Below, piece after piece: positions 27,704 through 37,718 of a DNA stretch of 64,000 nucleotides. This DNA comes from Dasania marina DSM 21967 (GTDB lineage: Bacteria; Pseudomonadota; Gammaproteobacteria; Pseudomonadales; Dasaniaceae), in the NCBI RefSeq assembly GCF_000373485.1, contig NZ_KB891587.1, positions 31,490-95,489 on the forward strand, in the 5' to 3' direction. Numbering within the stretch: position 1 is the first letter of the stretch; each line of letters starts with the position of its first letter. Below the pieces are notes generated by a model. It saw nothing but the letters and a program-made list of their open reading frames with translations. It had not been told where the DNA came from and did no database searches. Both the position numbers and the translations under genes were made by a program.

Positions 27704-30574
27704 ATGCACACAGACGTTGAAACCAGCTCTACGAGCTCCACCTCACAACAACCCACAGCCACCAGCCAAGCAGAGCTTAATGCTACTGCCCCAGGCCAAT
27801 TACGCGTTATCAAGCGTAATGGCACTGTTGTTGTGTATGACGAGTCAAAAATCAGCGTCGCTATCACCAAGGCCTTTTTAGCGGTAGAGGGCGGCACCGC
27901 CGCCGCGTCTAGCCGTATACACGAAACCGTGGCTAAACTGTCGCAACAAATTAGCGTTATCTTTAAACGTCGCATGCCCTCGGGCGGCACCATCCACATA
28001 GAAGATATACAAGATCAGGTTGAGCTAGCGCTAATGCGCAGCGGCGAGCAAAAAGTGGCCCGCGACTACGTACTCTACCGCGAAGAGCACGCCCGTCAAC
28101 GCGCCGAGCAACAAAGCGACGATGAGCCCACCAAGGCCCACCCCAGCATACGCATTAAGCAAGCCGACGGTTCTTTAGCCCCTTTAGATTTAGGGCGCTT
28201 AGAAATTATTGTGACTGAAGCCTGTGCCGACTTAGCCGACGTCAGCGCCAGCGCCATTTTGAGCGAAGCCTTAAAAAACCTCTATGACGGTGTAGCCGCA
28301 GCCGAAGTGAATACCTCACTGGTAATGACGGCCCGCACCATGGTAGAAAAAGAGCCTAACTACACTTACGTAACCGCTCGCCTATTACTGGATAATTTGC
28401 GTTCCGAAGCCCTTAGCTTTTACGGCATAGCCGAGTCAGCTACGCAGGCCGAGATGGCCCAACTGTATGCACAAGTACTGCCCGCCTATATAGAAAAGGG
28501 CGTAGACCTAGAGCTACTCTCCCCCGGCCTAAAAGAGTATGACTTGGACGTGATAGGTGCCGCTCTAGACGCCAGCCGCGATCTACAGTTTAACTACCTT
28601 AGCTTGCAAACTTTATACGACCGCTACTTCATCCACAGCAACGAAGTGCGCATAGAGCTGCCACAAATCTTCTTTATGCGTGTAGCCATGGGCCTAGCGG
28701 CAGAAGAAGAAAACAAAAACGAACGCGCCATTGAGTTTTATAAACTCCTCAGCTCTTTCGATTATATGAGCTCTACCCCCACCCTATTTAACGCCGGCAC
28801 CCTGCGCCCACAATTATCGTCTTGCTACTTAACAACGGTACCCGACGACTTGCACGGCATATACGGCGCCATACAAGATAACGCCATGCTCTCTAAATGG
28901 GCCGGCGGTTTAGGTAATGACTGGACCCCAGTACGCGCACTAGGTGCCTACATCAAGGGCACCAACGGTCGCTCACAGGGCGTAGTACCGTTCCTCAAAG
29001 TGGTTAACGACACCGCTGTAGCCGTAAACCAAGGCGGCAAGCGCAAAGGCGCGGTATGTGCTTATTTAGAAACCTGGCACATGGATATAGAAGAGTTTGT
29101 CGAGCTGCGTAAAAACACCGGTGACGACAGACGCCGCACCCATGACATGAACACCGCTAACTGGGTACCCGACTTATTTATGAAGCGCGTCTTCGACGAC
29201 GGTAAGTGGACCCTGTTCTCACCTAATGACGTACCTGATTTGCATGATCTCTACGGCAAGGCCTTTGAAGATCGCTACACACAATACGAAACCATGTGCG
29301 ATAACGGCGAGATCAAGTACTACAAAACCGTACGCGCCCAAGACTTATGGCGCAAGATGATAGGCATGCTGTTTGAAACTGGCCACCCTTGGATTACCTT
29401 TAAAGATCCTTGCAACCTGCGTTCACCGCAGCAGCACGTTGGTGTCGTTCACTCCTCTAACCTGTGTACTGAAATCACCCTTAACACCAGTGCCGATGAA
29501 ATCGCGGTATGTAACCTGGGCTCAATTAACCTAGCGCAACACATAGGCCCCGACGGTTTAGACTTGGTCAAGTTAGAGCAAACCGTTAAAACGGCCGTAC
29601 GCATGCTCGATAACGTGATAGATATTAACTACTACTCGGTACCGCAGGCGCGCACCTCTAACTTGCGTCACCGCCCAGTAGGTTTAGGTTTGATGGGTTT
29701 CCAAGATGCACTATACCTACAGCATATCCCCTACTCTTCAGAGCAGGCGGTAGACTTTGCCGACAGCTCTATGGAAGCCATTAGCTACTACGCCATTCAA
29801 GCCTCAGCTGATTTAGCGGAAGAGCGCGGCGCCTACCCTAGCTTTGAGGGTTCATTGTGGAGCCAGGGCAAGGTGCCTTACGACTCTATAGACCTGCTTT
29901 GTGATAACCGCGGCCACGACTATATAGAAGTCGACCGCTCTATCACCTTAGACTGGGACCACCTGCGCGAGCGCGTTAAAAAAGGCATACGCAACTCTAA
30001 TATCATGGCCATAGCCCCTACCGCGACTATTGCCAATATTACCGGCGTTTCACAATCTATCGAACCGACTTACCAAAACCTTTATGTTAAGTCGAACTTG
30101 TCCGGTGAATTCACCGTGGTAAACCCACACCTAGTGCGCGATCTTAAAGCGCGTGACCTGTGGGATATGGTCATGGTTAACGACCTTAAATATTACGAGG
30201 GCTCGGTACAAGGCATTGATCGCGTCCCCGACGATATTAAAGCCCTATACGCCACCGCCTTTGAAGTAGAGCCACGCTGGTTAGTCGACGCCGCCAGCCG
30301 CAGACAAAAGTGGATAGATCAAGCGCAATCGCTCAACCTCTACATCGCTGGCGCCTCCGGTAAAAAGCTAGACGTCACCTATCGCATGGCATGGTACCGC
30401 GGTTTAAAAACCACTTACTATTTGCGCGCCTTAGCGGCAACCGGCACCGAGAAGTCAACCATAGAGACAGGTTCACTCAACAAAGTATCGTCACAAGCCG
30501 CTGCACCCGCAGGCCCCGCGCCGGTACCGCAAGCTTGCGCAATAGATGAGCCCGATTGCGAAGCCTGCCAGTAA
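27704..30574 (+). CDS. nrdA: Class Ia ribonucleoside-diphosphate reductase, alpha subunit
   Basis: A 956-aa catalytic subunit that reduces ribonucleotides for DNA synthesis. There are two N-terminal ATP-cone domains ([19 protein letters not shown] and, near residue 140, [20 protein letters not shown]), as in Pseudomonas aeruginosa NrdA, allowing allosteric activity control. Substrate-site cysteines are in [13 protein letters not shown] and [13 protein letters not shown], the finger loop in [12 protein letters not shown], and the C-terminal redox cysteines in DCEACQ. I start at ATG 27704 because GGAG precedes it; the upstream GTG 27674 lacks one. nrdB begins 88 bp downstream, so the two probably share a transcript. 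Confidence 0.95.
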   Translation: MHTDVETSSTSSTSQQPTATSQAELNATAPGQLRVIKRNGTVVVYDESKISVAITKAFLAVEGGTAAASSRIHETVAKLSQQISVIFKRRMPSGGTIHIEDIQDQVELALMRSGEQKVARDYVLYREEHARQRAEQQSDDEPTKAHPSIRIKQADGSLAPLDLGRLEIIVTEACADLADVSASAILSEALKNLYDGVAAAEVNTSLVMTARTMVEKEPNYTYVTARLLLDNLRSEALSFYGIAESATQAEMAQLYAQVLPAYIEKGVDLELLSPGLKEYDLDVIGAALDASRDLQFNYLSLQTLYDRYFIHSNEVRIELPQIFFMRVAMGLAAEEENKNERAIEFYKLLSSFDYMSSTPTLFNAGTLRPQLSSCYLTTVPDDLHGIYGAIQDNAMLSKWAGGLGNDWTPVRALGAYIKGTNGRSQGVVPFLKVVNDTAVAVNQGGKRKGAVCAYLETWHMDIEEFVELRKNTGDDRRRTHDMNTANWVPDLFMKRVFDDGKWTLFSPNDVPDLHDLYGKAFEDRYTQYETMCDNGEIKYYKTVRAQDLWRKMIGMLFETGHPWITFKDPCNLRSPQQHVGVVHSSNLCTEITLNTSADEIAVCNLGSINLAQHIGPDGLDLVKLEQTVKTAVRMLDNVIDINYYSVPQARTSNLRHRPVGLGLMGFQDALYLQHIPYSSEQAVDFADSSMEAISYYAIQASADLAEERGAYPSFEGSLWSQGKVPYDSIDLLCDNRGHDYIEVDRSITLDWDHLRERVKKGIRNSNIMAIAPTATIANITGVSQSIEPTYQNLYVKSNLSGEFTVVNPHLVRDLKARDLWDMVMVNDLKYYEGSVQGIDRVPDDIKALYATAFEVEPRWLVDAASRRQKWIDQAQSLNLYIAGASGKKLDVTYRMAWYRGLKTTYYLRALAATGTEKSTIETGSLNKVSSQAAAPAGPAPVPQACAIDEPDCEACQ

Positions 30575-30662
30575 ACCGGCAAGCCATAACACACCACAAA
30601 GGCCTCAACGCGTAAACGCTGCGAGGCCACAACTAACACAGAGAGACAAAGAGAGAGACGTA

Positions 30663-31886
30663 ATGCTGAATTGGGATGAATACGACGCTGACGAAGATCA
30701 AGCCAGCCCAGCGCCACAAGTTGTCGCCGCTGCCGCCGAACAGGCTGCGCCTATAGCCAGTGCCACTACTGCCAGCCCGGTACACGCTAACGATAGAGTT
30801 CAAAAAGCCAGAGACAATCTGCGGTCACTAGACGTAGCCGCAGGCTTAGAAGAATTAGAAATGGGCGCTGCCCGCTTGACCGTGGACGACAAAGCCATGA
30901 TCAACTGCCGCGCCGATTTAAACCAATTAGTGCCTTTTAAATACGACTGGGCTTGGCAGAAATACTTGGATGGCTGTGCCAACCACTGGATGCCACAAGA
31001 AGTTAACATGACCGCCGACGTTGCCCTATGGCGCAACCCCAACGGCTTAACCGAAGATGAGCGTCGCATCGTCATGCGCTCACTAGGTTACTTCTCTACT
31101 GCCGACTCATTAGTCGCTAACAACTTGGTATTAGCGGTATACCGCCTAATCACCAACCCCGAGTGTCGCCAATACTTGTTGCGCCAAGCTTTTGAAGAAG
31201 CCATACACACCCACGCCTACCAATACTGCGTAGAGTCTTTAGCCATGGATGAAGGCGAGGTATTTAACATGTACCGCGAGCTGCCCTCTATCGCCAAAAA
31301 AGCCGCGTGGAGCTTGCGCCACACCCACTCACTCTCTGACCCCACATTTAATACTGGCACCCCAGAGAATGACCAAGAATTACTGCGCAACTTGGTTGGC
31401 TTTTATGCCGTCACCGAAGGCATCTTTTTCTACTGTGGTTTTACCCAAATACTCTCTATGGGTAGACGCAATAAAATGACCGGTATTGCCGAGCAATTCC
31501 AATACATATTGCGCGACGAGTCCATGCACCTGAACTTTGGCATAGACGTTATCAACCAAATCAAACTAGAAAACCCCCATTTATGGACCGCCGAATTCCA
31601 GGAAGAAATGACCCAAATGATCGTCGAGGGTGCCGAGTTGGAAATTGAATACGCCAAAGACTCTATGCCCAGAGGCGTATTAGGCATGAACGCCCCCATG
31701 ATGGAAGAATACCTGCAATTTATTGCCAACCGCCGCCTCAACCAACTGGGCTTAGCCGAGCAATACCCTGGCGCAGCTAACCCCTTCCCTTGGATGAGTG
31801 AAATTATGGATTTGCGCAAAGAGAAAAACTTTTTTGAAACGCGCGTAATAGAATATCAAACCGGTGGTGCTTTAAGCTGGGAGTAA
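30663..31886 (+). CDS. nrdB: Ribonucleoside-diphosphate reductase, beta subunit
   Basis: A 407-aa di-iron radical subunit that delivers the radical to NrdA. The iron-ligand segments are visible as [15 protein letters not shown] and [13 protein letters not shown]. The first ~60 residues are Ala-rich and of low complexity. I start at ATG 30663 ([12 protein letters not shown]) because AGAGAGACGTA precedes it and this is the family start; the longer frame from 30546 would overlap the nrdA end. A hairpin GCGCCGA-CAGGAT-TCGGCGC follows at 31934-31953. Confidence 0.95.
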   Translation: MLNWDEYDADEDQASPAPQVVAAAAEQAAPIASATTASPVHANDRVQKARDNLRSLDVAAGLEELEMGAARLTVDDKAMINCRADLNQLVPFKYDWAWQKYLDGCANHWMPQEVNMTADVALWRNPNGLTEDERRIVMRSLGYFSTADSLVANNLVLAVYRLITNPECRQYLLRQAFEEAIHTHAYQYCVESLAMDEGEVFNMYRELPSIAKKAAWSLRHTHSLSDPTFNTGTPENDQELLRNLVGFYAVTEGIFFYCGFTQILSMGRRNKMTGIAEQFQYILRDESMHLNFGIDVINQIKLENPHLWTAEFQEEMTQMIVEGAELEIEYAKDSMPRGVLGMNAPMMEEYLQFIANRRLNQLGLAEQYPGAANPFPWMSEIMDLRKEKNFFETRVIEYQTGGALSWE

Positions 31887-31933
31887 TACCCCGGCTTAAC
31901 CGCAATAGCAGGCAGTAAGAGGATAACAATAGC

Positions 31934-31953
31934 GCGCCGACAGGATTCGGCGC
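31934..31953. repeat. Hairpin after nrdB
   Basis: GCGCCGA-CAGGAT-TCGGCGC, a perfect 7-bp stem between nrdB and the following small gene. It has no T tail, so it may only slow transcription or protect the mRNA end. Confidence 0.5.
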
Positions 31954-31984
31954 TGGCTTACACTCAAATAATTAAGGCCTAACT

Positions 31985-32209
31985 ATGAACGAGCAAAAAA
32001 AAGTTCCCGTTGATACGGAAACCATTTTGATGACACTGGACCAGCTCAGCCAAACCATAGAGATCATGACCACCGTAGTCGGACGACTGCGACACTATGT
32101 CTGCGAACAGCAACAAGCCGCCCCCCACAACCTCCCCTCCAACTCAAAAAATACCAATCTCAAAGATATAGAAGAGAGCCTTAAACCCATATCGACAACC
32201 CTACATTAA
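31985..32209 (+). CDS. Small hypothetical protein (74 aa), partly duplicated 13 kb downstream
   Basis: I do not recognise the family. The product is soluble: an N-terminal helical segment ILMTLDQLSQTIEIMTTVVG, then RLRHYVCEQQQ, and a polar tail ending in IEESLKPISTTLH. AAGG lies at the right distance before the ATG, supporting a real gene. A decayed second copy of the last ~20 codons and of the downstream hairpin lies near 45240-45350 (EIEESFNPIATTLH then stop). The two copies bracket the PHB locus. A small 3' hairpin GTTAT-CA-ATAAC follows the stop. Confidence 0.6.
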   Translation: MNEQKKVPVDTETILMTLDQLSQTIEIMTTVVGRLRHYVCEQQQAAPHNLPSNSKNTNLKDIEESLKPISTTLH

Positions 32210-32269
32210 AGACTTACGACTGTTATCAATAACGGTGACTACTCTAAAAAAACAGTGCTTGTTCGAATC

Positions 32270-32905
32270 TCAACCACAAACCTCTCTAAACCCTGCGGCC
32301 ACAAAAGGAATCATTCGCTCGTAAGCCGAATCAAAGTCTGTTGATAAACATTTGCCCTGTGAAAGACGATCAATACGCCCTGTTTGCGCTAAGGTTAACG
32401 CCAAAGCACCCGACACATAGTTATAGCACCAGTGTATATCTTCTTCACTGGCTGTAGGAAACACCGCTTTAAGTGCATCTATAAATTCACCCACCCGCTT
32501 GTCAAAATCCTTGCCCATTAACTCCTTACTCCAAATAGGAGACGTCATGACATAAGCCAACAACGCAAGATAGTTTCTCCAGCCCGGATCACCGGTTTCT
32601 TGTGCCATTTTCAGCGGCAGTAAGAAAGCCCCTATAATTTGTTCTAAGGTCAGTTCACCATCCTTATTTAGGATATCCTGTAACACTTTACGGCGCGTAT
32701 CACTCAATAACGCAGCTCTACGATCAAAAACCGCATGAAATAAATCTAACTTTTTACCAAAGTGATAATTCGCTAAGGCCACATCAACTTTCGCACTTTT
32801 GGCAATTTGCCTAATGGTCACGCCATCGTAACCGTGTTGCGAAAACAACTCTTCGGCGGAATCTAATATTCTTTCACTTTTATTAGATTCTGTTTTTTTC
32901 TTCAT
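32270..32905 (-). CDS. TetR-family repressor, predicted regulator of the PHB locus
   Basis: A 211-aa regulator. The DNA-binding domain is at residues ~10-60 (SAEELFSQHGYDGVTIRQ, then a recognition helix ending in ANYHFGKK). The C-terminal ~140 residues form the ligand and dimer domain. I start at ATG 32905 (MKKKTESNKSERI); a longer frame to 33085 lacks a ribosome site and would run through the promoter. A perfect palindrome TTCAAC-GTGC-GTTGAA lies 83 bp upstream and overlaps a plausible -35 box. Near copies occur before the receptor, symporter and depolymerase genes, so self-regulation and control of those genes are predicted. The inducer may be 3-hydroxybutyrate or a derivative. Confidence 0.88.
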   Translation of the reverse strand: MKKKTESNKSERILDSAEELFSQHGYDGVTIRQIAKSAKVDVALANYHFGKKLDLFHAVFDRRAALLSDTRRKVLQDILNKDGELTLEQIIGAFLLPLKMAQETGDPGWRNYLALLAYVMTSPIWSKELMGKDFDKRVGEFIDALKAVFPTASEEDIHWCYNYVSGALALTLAQTGRIDRLSQGKCLSTDFDSAYERMIPFVAAGFREVCG

Positions 32906-32987
32906 GATTTGTATACCTACAGATTTACCGTGCGGGGGGGGCAAGCTATGCCATTTCAGCGTAATAATGACAGGATTCAAGCTTTGC

Positions 32988-33003
32988 TTCAACGTGCGTT
33001 GAA
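32988..33003. promoter_or_regulatory. Predicted TetR operator, tetR promoter
   Basis: TTCAACGTGCGTTGAA, a perfect 6-4-6 palindrome. On the minus strand its GTTGAAG end overlaps TTGAAG, a candidate -35 box, 17 bases before CATTAT. This arrangement fits autorepression. Confidence 0.65.
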
Positions 33004-33123
33004 CACCTTCCTCGACTATGCCTAGCATCGAACACAATGTCTGCCATTGAATCACACAATAGATATAAGCATTAAAGCCTGACACTGCAACGAGTTATAT
33101 CTAGTCACTCTTTGACGTTTGGG

Positions 33124-33171
33124 TTGGTGTTTAGATTGGTGTATGGATTGGTGTATAGATTGATATGTGGG
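33124..33171. repeat. 12-bp tandem repeat
   Basis: Three units TTGGTGTWTRGA (33124-33159) and a degenerate fourth. It lies between tetR and bdhA and could be a short slippage array; no protein or RNA role is evident. Confidence 0.6.
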
Positions 33172-33269
33172 GAAATTTTGCCTTACATGACAAGTGGCAC
33201 CTTCAGCATGAGGCCGGATCAACTGACAGACTAACTTCAACACGCTGATTGTTGTCTTTAAAAAATCAT

Positions 33270-33383
33270 ACCGTCTTACCAAAGGTAATCATTGCCCTCT
33301 CACTTCATGGCTATGACGAAGTCTGTAGTATTTCGAAAGTGGCAGGCCCAGCTGGCGTGATTATTTACATAATTAACCGATAG
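33270..33383 (+). pseudogene. Possible remnant of a TetR-family helix-turn-helix
   Basis: Reading from 33270 the frame gives LPKVIIALSLHGYDEV, then CSISKVAGPAGVIIYI and a stop at 33381. This resembles the first ~35 residues of TetR DNA-binding domains (A..LF...GYD.V.I..IA..AGV....IY), with no plausible start or remaining domain. It is probably a relic of another regulator. Because the stretch is short, chance similarity cannot be excluded. Confidence 0.4.
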
Positions 33384-33426
33384 CAGTGGGCATGACCAGT
33401 ACGACAGGGTATCGAGAAGCTAACGC

Positions 33427-34209
33427 TTATACGGCTATATAGCCGCCATCCATCACTTGCAAGCTGCCGGTAACATTACTGGCATTCTCGCCAGCCAAAA
33501 ACACTGCCATAGCGGCAATATCTTTAACATCGGTAAATTGCTTAGTCGGCTGTGAACCCAGCAACACATCTTCCATTACCTGCTGCTCAGTTAAACCCCT
33601 AGCTTTTGCTGTATCAGCAATTTGATTTTTAACCAATGGCGTCAATACATAACCGGGACAAATCGCATTGCAGGTTACGCCACTTTGGGCCGACTCTAGT
33701 GCAATGGTTTTAGTTAAACCTGCCACCCCATGTTTAGACGCCACATAGGCAGATTTATAGGGTGATGCCACTAACGCATGAATCGATGCAATATTAATAA
33801 TACGACCAAAGCCACGCTCTTTCATGCCAGGCAATGCGGCTCTAACACTATGAAAAACACTGCTTAAATTTATCGCAATGATACGATCCCACTGCGCTTG
33901 GGAAAAATCTTCTATGGGCGAAACATGCTGTACACCAGCATTATTCACTAAAATATCAATACGCCCAAAGACCTCTTGTGCATAGAGCACCATCGCAAGT
34001 ACATCTTCTGGTTTTGAAACATCCGCCGGATGGTGATAAACCTTTACGTGATACGATCCCGACAAACGCTTTTTTATGTTCGCAATATCATCACTATCAC
34101 CAAAACCATTTAAGACTATGTGACATCCTTGCTCAGCCATGGCTTCTGCTACCGCTAAACCAATGCCACTGGTAGAACCGGTAATAAGGGCTATTCTTGA
34201 CTGTAACAT
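33427..34209 (-). CDS. bdhA: 3-hydroxybutyrate dehydrogenase
   Basis: A 260-aa short-chain dehydrogenase that oxidises D-3-hydroxybutyrate to acetoacetate with NAD+. The cofactor motif is TGSTSGIGLAVA, and the catalytic Ser-Tyr-Lys set is IINIASIHALVASPYKSAYVASKHG (split here: Ser of NIAS, Tyr and Lys of YVASK). NNAGVQHVSPIEDF and the C-terminal VTGSLQVMDGGYIAV agree closely with characterised BdhA enzymes. It lies 32 bp downstream of the alpha/beta hydrolase gene on the same strand. In this locus it links imported monomer to the acetoacetate-using genes scoAB. Confidence 0.93.
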   Translation of the reverse strand: MLQSRIALITGSTSGIGLAVAEAMAEQGCHIVLNGFGDSDDIANIKKRLSGSYHVKVYHHPADVSKPEDVLAMVLYAQEVFGRIDILVNNAGVQHVSPIEDFSQAQWDRIIAINLSSVFHSVRAALPGMKERGFGRIINIASIHALVASPYKSAYVASKHGVAGLTKTIALESAQSGVTCNAICPGYVLTPLVKNQIADTAKARGLTEQQVMEDVLLGSQPTKQFTDVKDIAAMAVFLAGENASNVTGSLQVMDGGYIAV

Positions 34210-34241
34210 GCTAAGTACTCTTTGTTATTGATCATTATTTA

Positions 34242-35120
34242 TTAAAAGCTGCATAAAAATTTAACTATAGCATCGATAGCTTCTGGCTCATCCAATGCAG
34301 GAGCATGCCCCACCCCTAACACCTCTACACTACGCATAGCAGGCATACTACTTTTCATTTCTTCAAAACAAGATTCCGATAACAAATCAGAAAGCTCTCC
34401 GCGTAAGACTAGCATAGGCATTGCTTTCAACGAATGAAACAGCGGCCATAAATTAGAAGGCACTGACGCGCTTTCTTCACTTTGAATAGTTGATGAAATA
34501 GCGGGGTCATAAGCGAGCACAGGGCGACCCTGTTCATTCTCGCGATATAATCGACGCGCCATTGTCATCCATTGCGAATCCGTATAGTGAGGAAAACAAA
34601 TCGCATTTACATCACGAGTATCGGCAGCAGCGGCGGCCCAACTCTCCGCCTCAGACCTACCCCCAACATAATTTATGATGCGAGCTAAGCCACTCGTCGC
34701 AACCTCTGGGCCAATGTCATTAATAACTAAACCCTGAATACGTTCTGGCCGTTCTGCAGCCATTAACATAGCCATCAAACCGCCCATTGATGTACCAATT
34801 AACGCCACCTTGTCGATACTTAAGTGGTCAAGTAACTGCCACATATCCCTCACATAATACACAGGACTGTAACGTTGCGAGTCAGTTTCCCAATCAGACA
34901 AACCGCGACCGCGCTGATCAACCGTTATCACACGATAATTTTTTTGTAAGCTATCAACAATCGTTTCAAAATCAGCTGCATTTCGTGTTAACCCATGCAT
35001 ACATAAAATTGTTTTTATAGCATGAGGGTTAGCATAATCACGAGCATGTAAAGTAAGGCCATCATCTACCTTATAATAAATATCGGTATACTTTCCATCT
35101 ACTGTCTTCTTCGAATCCAT
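34242..35120 (-). CDS. Alpha/beta-fold hydrolase, possible 3-hydroxybutyrate oligomer esterase
   Basis: A 292-aa soluble hydrolase. The nucleophile elbow is GTSMGG, the acid is probably the Asp of GELSDLLSE, and the histidine is in GVGHAPALDEPEAI. HGLTRNAADFE provides the oxyanion region. No signal peptide is seen, so it acts in the cytoplasm. Because it is co-directional with and just before bdhA in a PHB locus, cleavage of short 3-hydroxybutyrate esters is a reasonable guess; other ester substrates are possible. I start at ATG 35120, where GGGGA gives a ribosome site; the longer TTG frame from 35147 runs through that site. Confidence 0.78.
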   Translation of the reverse strand: MDSKKTVDGKYTDIYYKVDDGLTLHARDYANPHAIKTILCMHGLTRNAADFETIVDSLQKNYRVITVDQRGRGLSDWETDSQRYSPVYYVRDMWQLLDHLSIDKVALIGTSMGGLMAMLMAAERPERIQGLVINDIGPEVATSGLARIINYVGGRSEAESWAAAAADTRDVNAICFPHYTDSQWMTMARRLYRENEQGRPVLAYDPAISSTIQSEESASVPSNLWPLFHSLKAMPMLVLRGELSDLLSESCFEEMKSSMPAMRSVEVLGVGHAPALDEPEAIDAIVKFLCSF

Positions 35121-35209
35121 ACCGGATTCCCCTATTTTTTTATACAACTGAAACGCATTAATACAATTTAACGCATATTACTGCAGGAGAAAAATATGAT
35201 TAGAAGGGA

Positions 35210-35236
35210 TGTTCCGCCCCTAGCGTAGGGGCGGAA
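35210..35236. terminator. Hairpin after the TonB-dependent receptor gene
   Basis: GTTCCGCCCCTA-GCG-TAGGGGCGGAAC, a 12-bp perfect stem ending about 11 bp from the receptor stop. There is no long T run on the minus strand, so termination may be partial, allowing some read-through into the hydrolase and bdhA genes. Confidence 0.6.
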
Positions 35237-35246
35237 CTATTCTAAC

Positions 35247-37508
35247 TTAGTAGCTAAAGCCAACGTTTAAGCTAACAGAGCGAGGGTTGCCATAGTAACC
35301 GATAATAACATCTTCGCCACCAAGACCACCGGGGATTGGAAAGTTATAACCGCCGGTACGATACTCTTCATCTGTTATATTTTTAGCGTGTAGGCCGACA
35401 GTCCAGTGCTCATCCATTGAATACCAAACAACACTTGCGTCGACCAAGGTGTAAGAATCTTCATCAATCGGTGACTCAACTACAAATATCTGCGTTTCAT
35501 CACGATAAGATGCTGAGGTAGTCATAACCATGCTGCCCTTATTATCTAAATTTAGATTATAAGAGAAGCTAAGTCTTGCCACTTGGTCCGGGGTATCTGC
35601 AAAACTCCAACTATCGGCAAGATCTACAGTAGTGGGATTACCGAAAGAGTCCGGAACTTGCGTCAGCACTTCTTTATAATCAGCATCAACATAACCGTAC
35701 ATGAAGCTAGTCGATAAATTTTCGGTCAGCTGCGCCAAAACTTCCAGTTCAAAGCCCTGAATCTCTGACTCACCCGCATTTAACACAGAAGCCACATAGT
35801 TTGCGCCGCCGTTTGAGCTTTCCTGAATGGTTACCTGCATGTCGGTATAGTCAGAGTAAAACAGCGCCGCATTTAAGCGAATACGACCGTCCATTAACTC
35901 CGCTTTATAACCCAACTCAAATGTATCAACATATTCAGGGTCAAAACCATTCACTGTATTTGGGTTTGCCGCCGCATCACCGCGAATATCGAAGCCACCA
36001 CTTTTGAAGCCCTGGCTAAACGAGGCATAAACCATTTCGTCTTCATTTAAGCGATATTTAGCACCGACTTTTGGCGTAAACTCACTCCAAGATTCATCGT
36101 TTGAATAATCAGTAGCTGGCGCGCCGATAACACTATTAGTGGTTCCGCCCGTAAAATCTGAACGTGTCTCAACGTCTAGGAATGCTTTATAAACGTCGGC
36201 GTCTTTTTCTTCTATAGTATAGCGAGCACCCAGTGTTAATGACCACGCGTCATTGAGTGTGAAATTTGAATTCACAAAAGCCGCGTAGCTAGTAGTGTCA
36301 ACACTGCCTGCTGAGGTTGCCGAAAAATTACCCGCTGTGCCGAAAAAGGCATCAAAGCCACCTAGCAATACATCAAACGCACCTGAAGCGGTACCGGTGA
36401 AATAGTAAAGACCACCCACTACCTCTAACTTTTCACTGCTGTAGGCCAATTGAATTTCTTGTGAGGTTTGATCATCATTATAAACTGCAGGAACATGCGC
36501 AGAGGCAAAGGAGGTGTTATCAAAATCAATATTGGTTACTGTATCGCCTTCGCGATAAGCCGTTATAGACTTAAGTGCTAGATCACTATTAATGTGCCAG
36601 TTAACAATTACAGAGCCGCCGGAAGCAGTCACCTCATTGTCGGTAGACATATCGGCATTAGAATCAAACACATCCGAAGGGGCAGCTTCTCCAGGAAGGA
36701 AAACACTAGGGGTCAGACGATGACCGCCCTTGGCATTTGAATCATCTTGGGTGTCATCAATACTTACACGAATATCGATATCATCGTTGACTATATACTC
36801 TAGGTTGAAACGCGCTGCGAGCAGGTCTTTATTGTAGTTCTCATCACCACTTTGTAAAAACTCACCGTAGCCATCGCGGTCATACTTAGCAACAGTAAGC
36901 CCTACAAACAATTTGTCTTCGATGATGGGGTATTGGCCGGCAACTTTCACATCTTTTTGGCCGTATGAACCGACAGTAACTTCAGCACTCATTTCAGGCT
37001 GACCCGTCATACGCTTAGAGATGTAGTTAATTGCACCACCGATAGTATTCTTACCGAATAGCGTTCCCTGTGGGCCACGCAATACTTCGATACGCTCTAC
37101 ATCAAACACATCTAACACGCCACCTTGTGGACGCGCCATATAGATATCATCGATATACATACCAACACCTGGTTCAAAACCCCAAACAGGGTCAGCCTGG
37201 CCAATACCACGCACGAAAGCGGTTAATGTGGTATTGGTGCCGCGGCTAGCAGACAAGGTAACGTTTGGTACTGACTTTGCAATTTCTGTCATATCTTGAA
37301 TGCCGGCATTGGTAAGTGCCGTCGCATCAAAGGCTGTTACTGCAAGAGGTACGTCTTGCAACATGGCTTCAGTTTTTTGCGAGGTAACAATGATTTCTTC
37401 AAGTAAGCGGATATTGCCTTCAGCAATTGCCGCTGAGCCACTAGTTAAAGCCGCTGCGATGGCAATGACTCGTGAAATATTTGATTTTGAGAACACCGTA
37501 TTATTCAT
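35247..37508 (-). CDS. TonB-dependent outer-membrane receptor
   Basis: A 753-aa active outer-membrane transporter. A signal peptide (AIAAALTSGSAAIA) is followed by a TonB box-like LEEIIVTSQ, the plug domain (DVPLAVTAF, GVGMYIDDIY, VERIEVLRGPQGTLFGKN) and a beta-barrel ending in SVSLNVGFSY with the usual final aromatic residue. Typical receptors of this CirA/FecA-like group take up siderophores, but many marine relatives take up carbon oligomers. Its placement beside PHB depolymerase and 3-hydroxybutyrate genes, and three predicted operators of the same TetR, suggest oligomer uptake. No iron-related gene is nearby. AGGATAATAATT precedes the ATG. Confidence 0.93.
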   Translation of the reverse strand: MNNTVFSKSNISRVIAIAAALTSGSAAIAEGNIRLLEEIIVTSQKTEAMLQDVPLAVTAFDATALTNAGIQDMTEIAKSVPNVTLSASRGTNTTLTAFVRGIGQADPVWGFEPGVGMYIDDIYMARPQGGVLDVFDVERIEVLRGPQGTLFGKNTIGGAINYISKRMTGQPEMSAEVTVGSYGQKDVKVAGQYPIIEDKLFVGLTVAKYDRDGYGEFLQSGDENYNKDLLAARFNLEYIVNDDIDIRVSIDDTQDDSNAKGGHRLTPSVFLPGEAAPSDVFDSNADMSTDNEVTASGGSVIVNWHINSDLALKSITAYREGDTVTNIDFDNTSFASAHVPAVYNDDQTSQEIQLAYSSEKLEVVGGLYYFTGTASGAFDVLLGGFDAFFGTAGNFSATSAGSVDTTSYAAFVNSNFTLNDAWSLTLGARYTIEEKDADVYKAFLDVETRSDFTGGTTNSVIGAPATDYSNDESWSEFTPKVGAKYRLNEDEMVYASFSQGFKSGGFDIRGDAAANPNTVNGFDPEYVDTFELGYKAELMDGRIRLNAALFYSDYTDMQVTIQESSNGGANYVASVLNAGESEIQGFELEVLAQLTENLSTSFMYGYVDADYKEVLTQVPDSFGNPTTVDLADSWSFADTPDQVARLSFSYNLNLDNKGSMVMTTSASYRDETQIFVVESPIDEDSYTLVDASVVWYSMDEHWTVGLHAKNITDEEYRTGGYNFPIPGGLGGEDVIIGYYGNPRSVSLNVGFSY

Positions 37509-37620
37509 AATTATTATCCTGCTCTTCTTAAAATTTTAGGTATGTAGCGGCTTATCCCTGAATTAGCCTGAGACTTCAGCCACATCTTTCGAATCGAGAT
37601 ACGACTAAACCGCTACCACC

Positions 37621-37650
37621 ATTAAAATTCATCAAGCGTTGAACTGTCAA
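37621..37650 (-). promoter_or_regulatory. Receptor promoter with predicted TetR operator (site a)
   Basis: On the minus strand, TTGACA (complement of 37645-37650) and TTTAAT (37621-37626) are separated by 18 bases. The spacer holds GTTGAA and its partner (operator TTCATC-AAGC-GTTGAA, 37628-37643). The receptor ATG is about 110 bp downstream. Repressor binding here would block RNA polymerase directly. Confidence 0.65.
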
Positions 37651-37657
37651 TGAATTT

Positions 37658-37694
37658 TTCAACACCCGATGAACTTTATTCATCAAACGTTGAA
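37658..37694. promoter_or_regulatory. Two more predicted TetR operators upstream of the receptor promoter
   Basis: Site b is TTCAAC-ACCC-GATGAA (37658-37673) and site c is TTCATC-AAAC-GTTGAA (37679-37694). Start-to-start distances from site a are 30 and 51 bp, close to whole helical turns, so the three could be bound on one face of the DNA. Confidence 0.55.
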
Positions 37695-37718
37695 ATAAAG
37701 CCTTTGAAGTGATGATTT

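Noticed and set aside
33124..33171. Possible CRISPR-like array
   Set aside because: Units are 12 bp, contiguous with no spacers, and no cas genes are present.
35247..37508. TonB-dependent receptor as a siderophore receptor
   Set aside because: It remains possible from the fold alone, but neighbours and shared operators fit carbon oligomer uptake and no iron genes are present.
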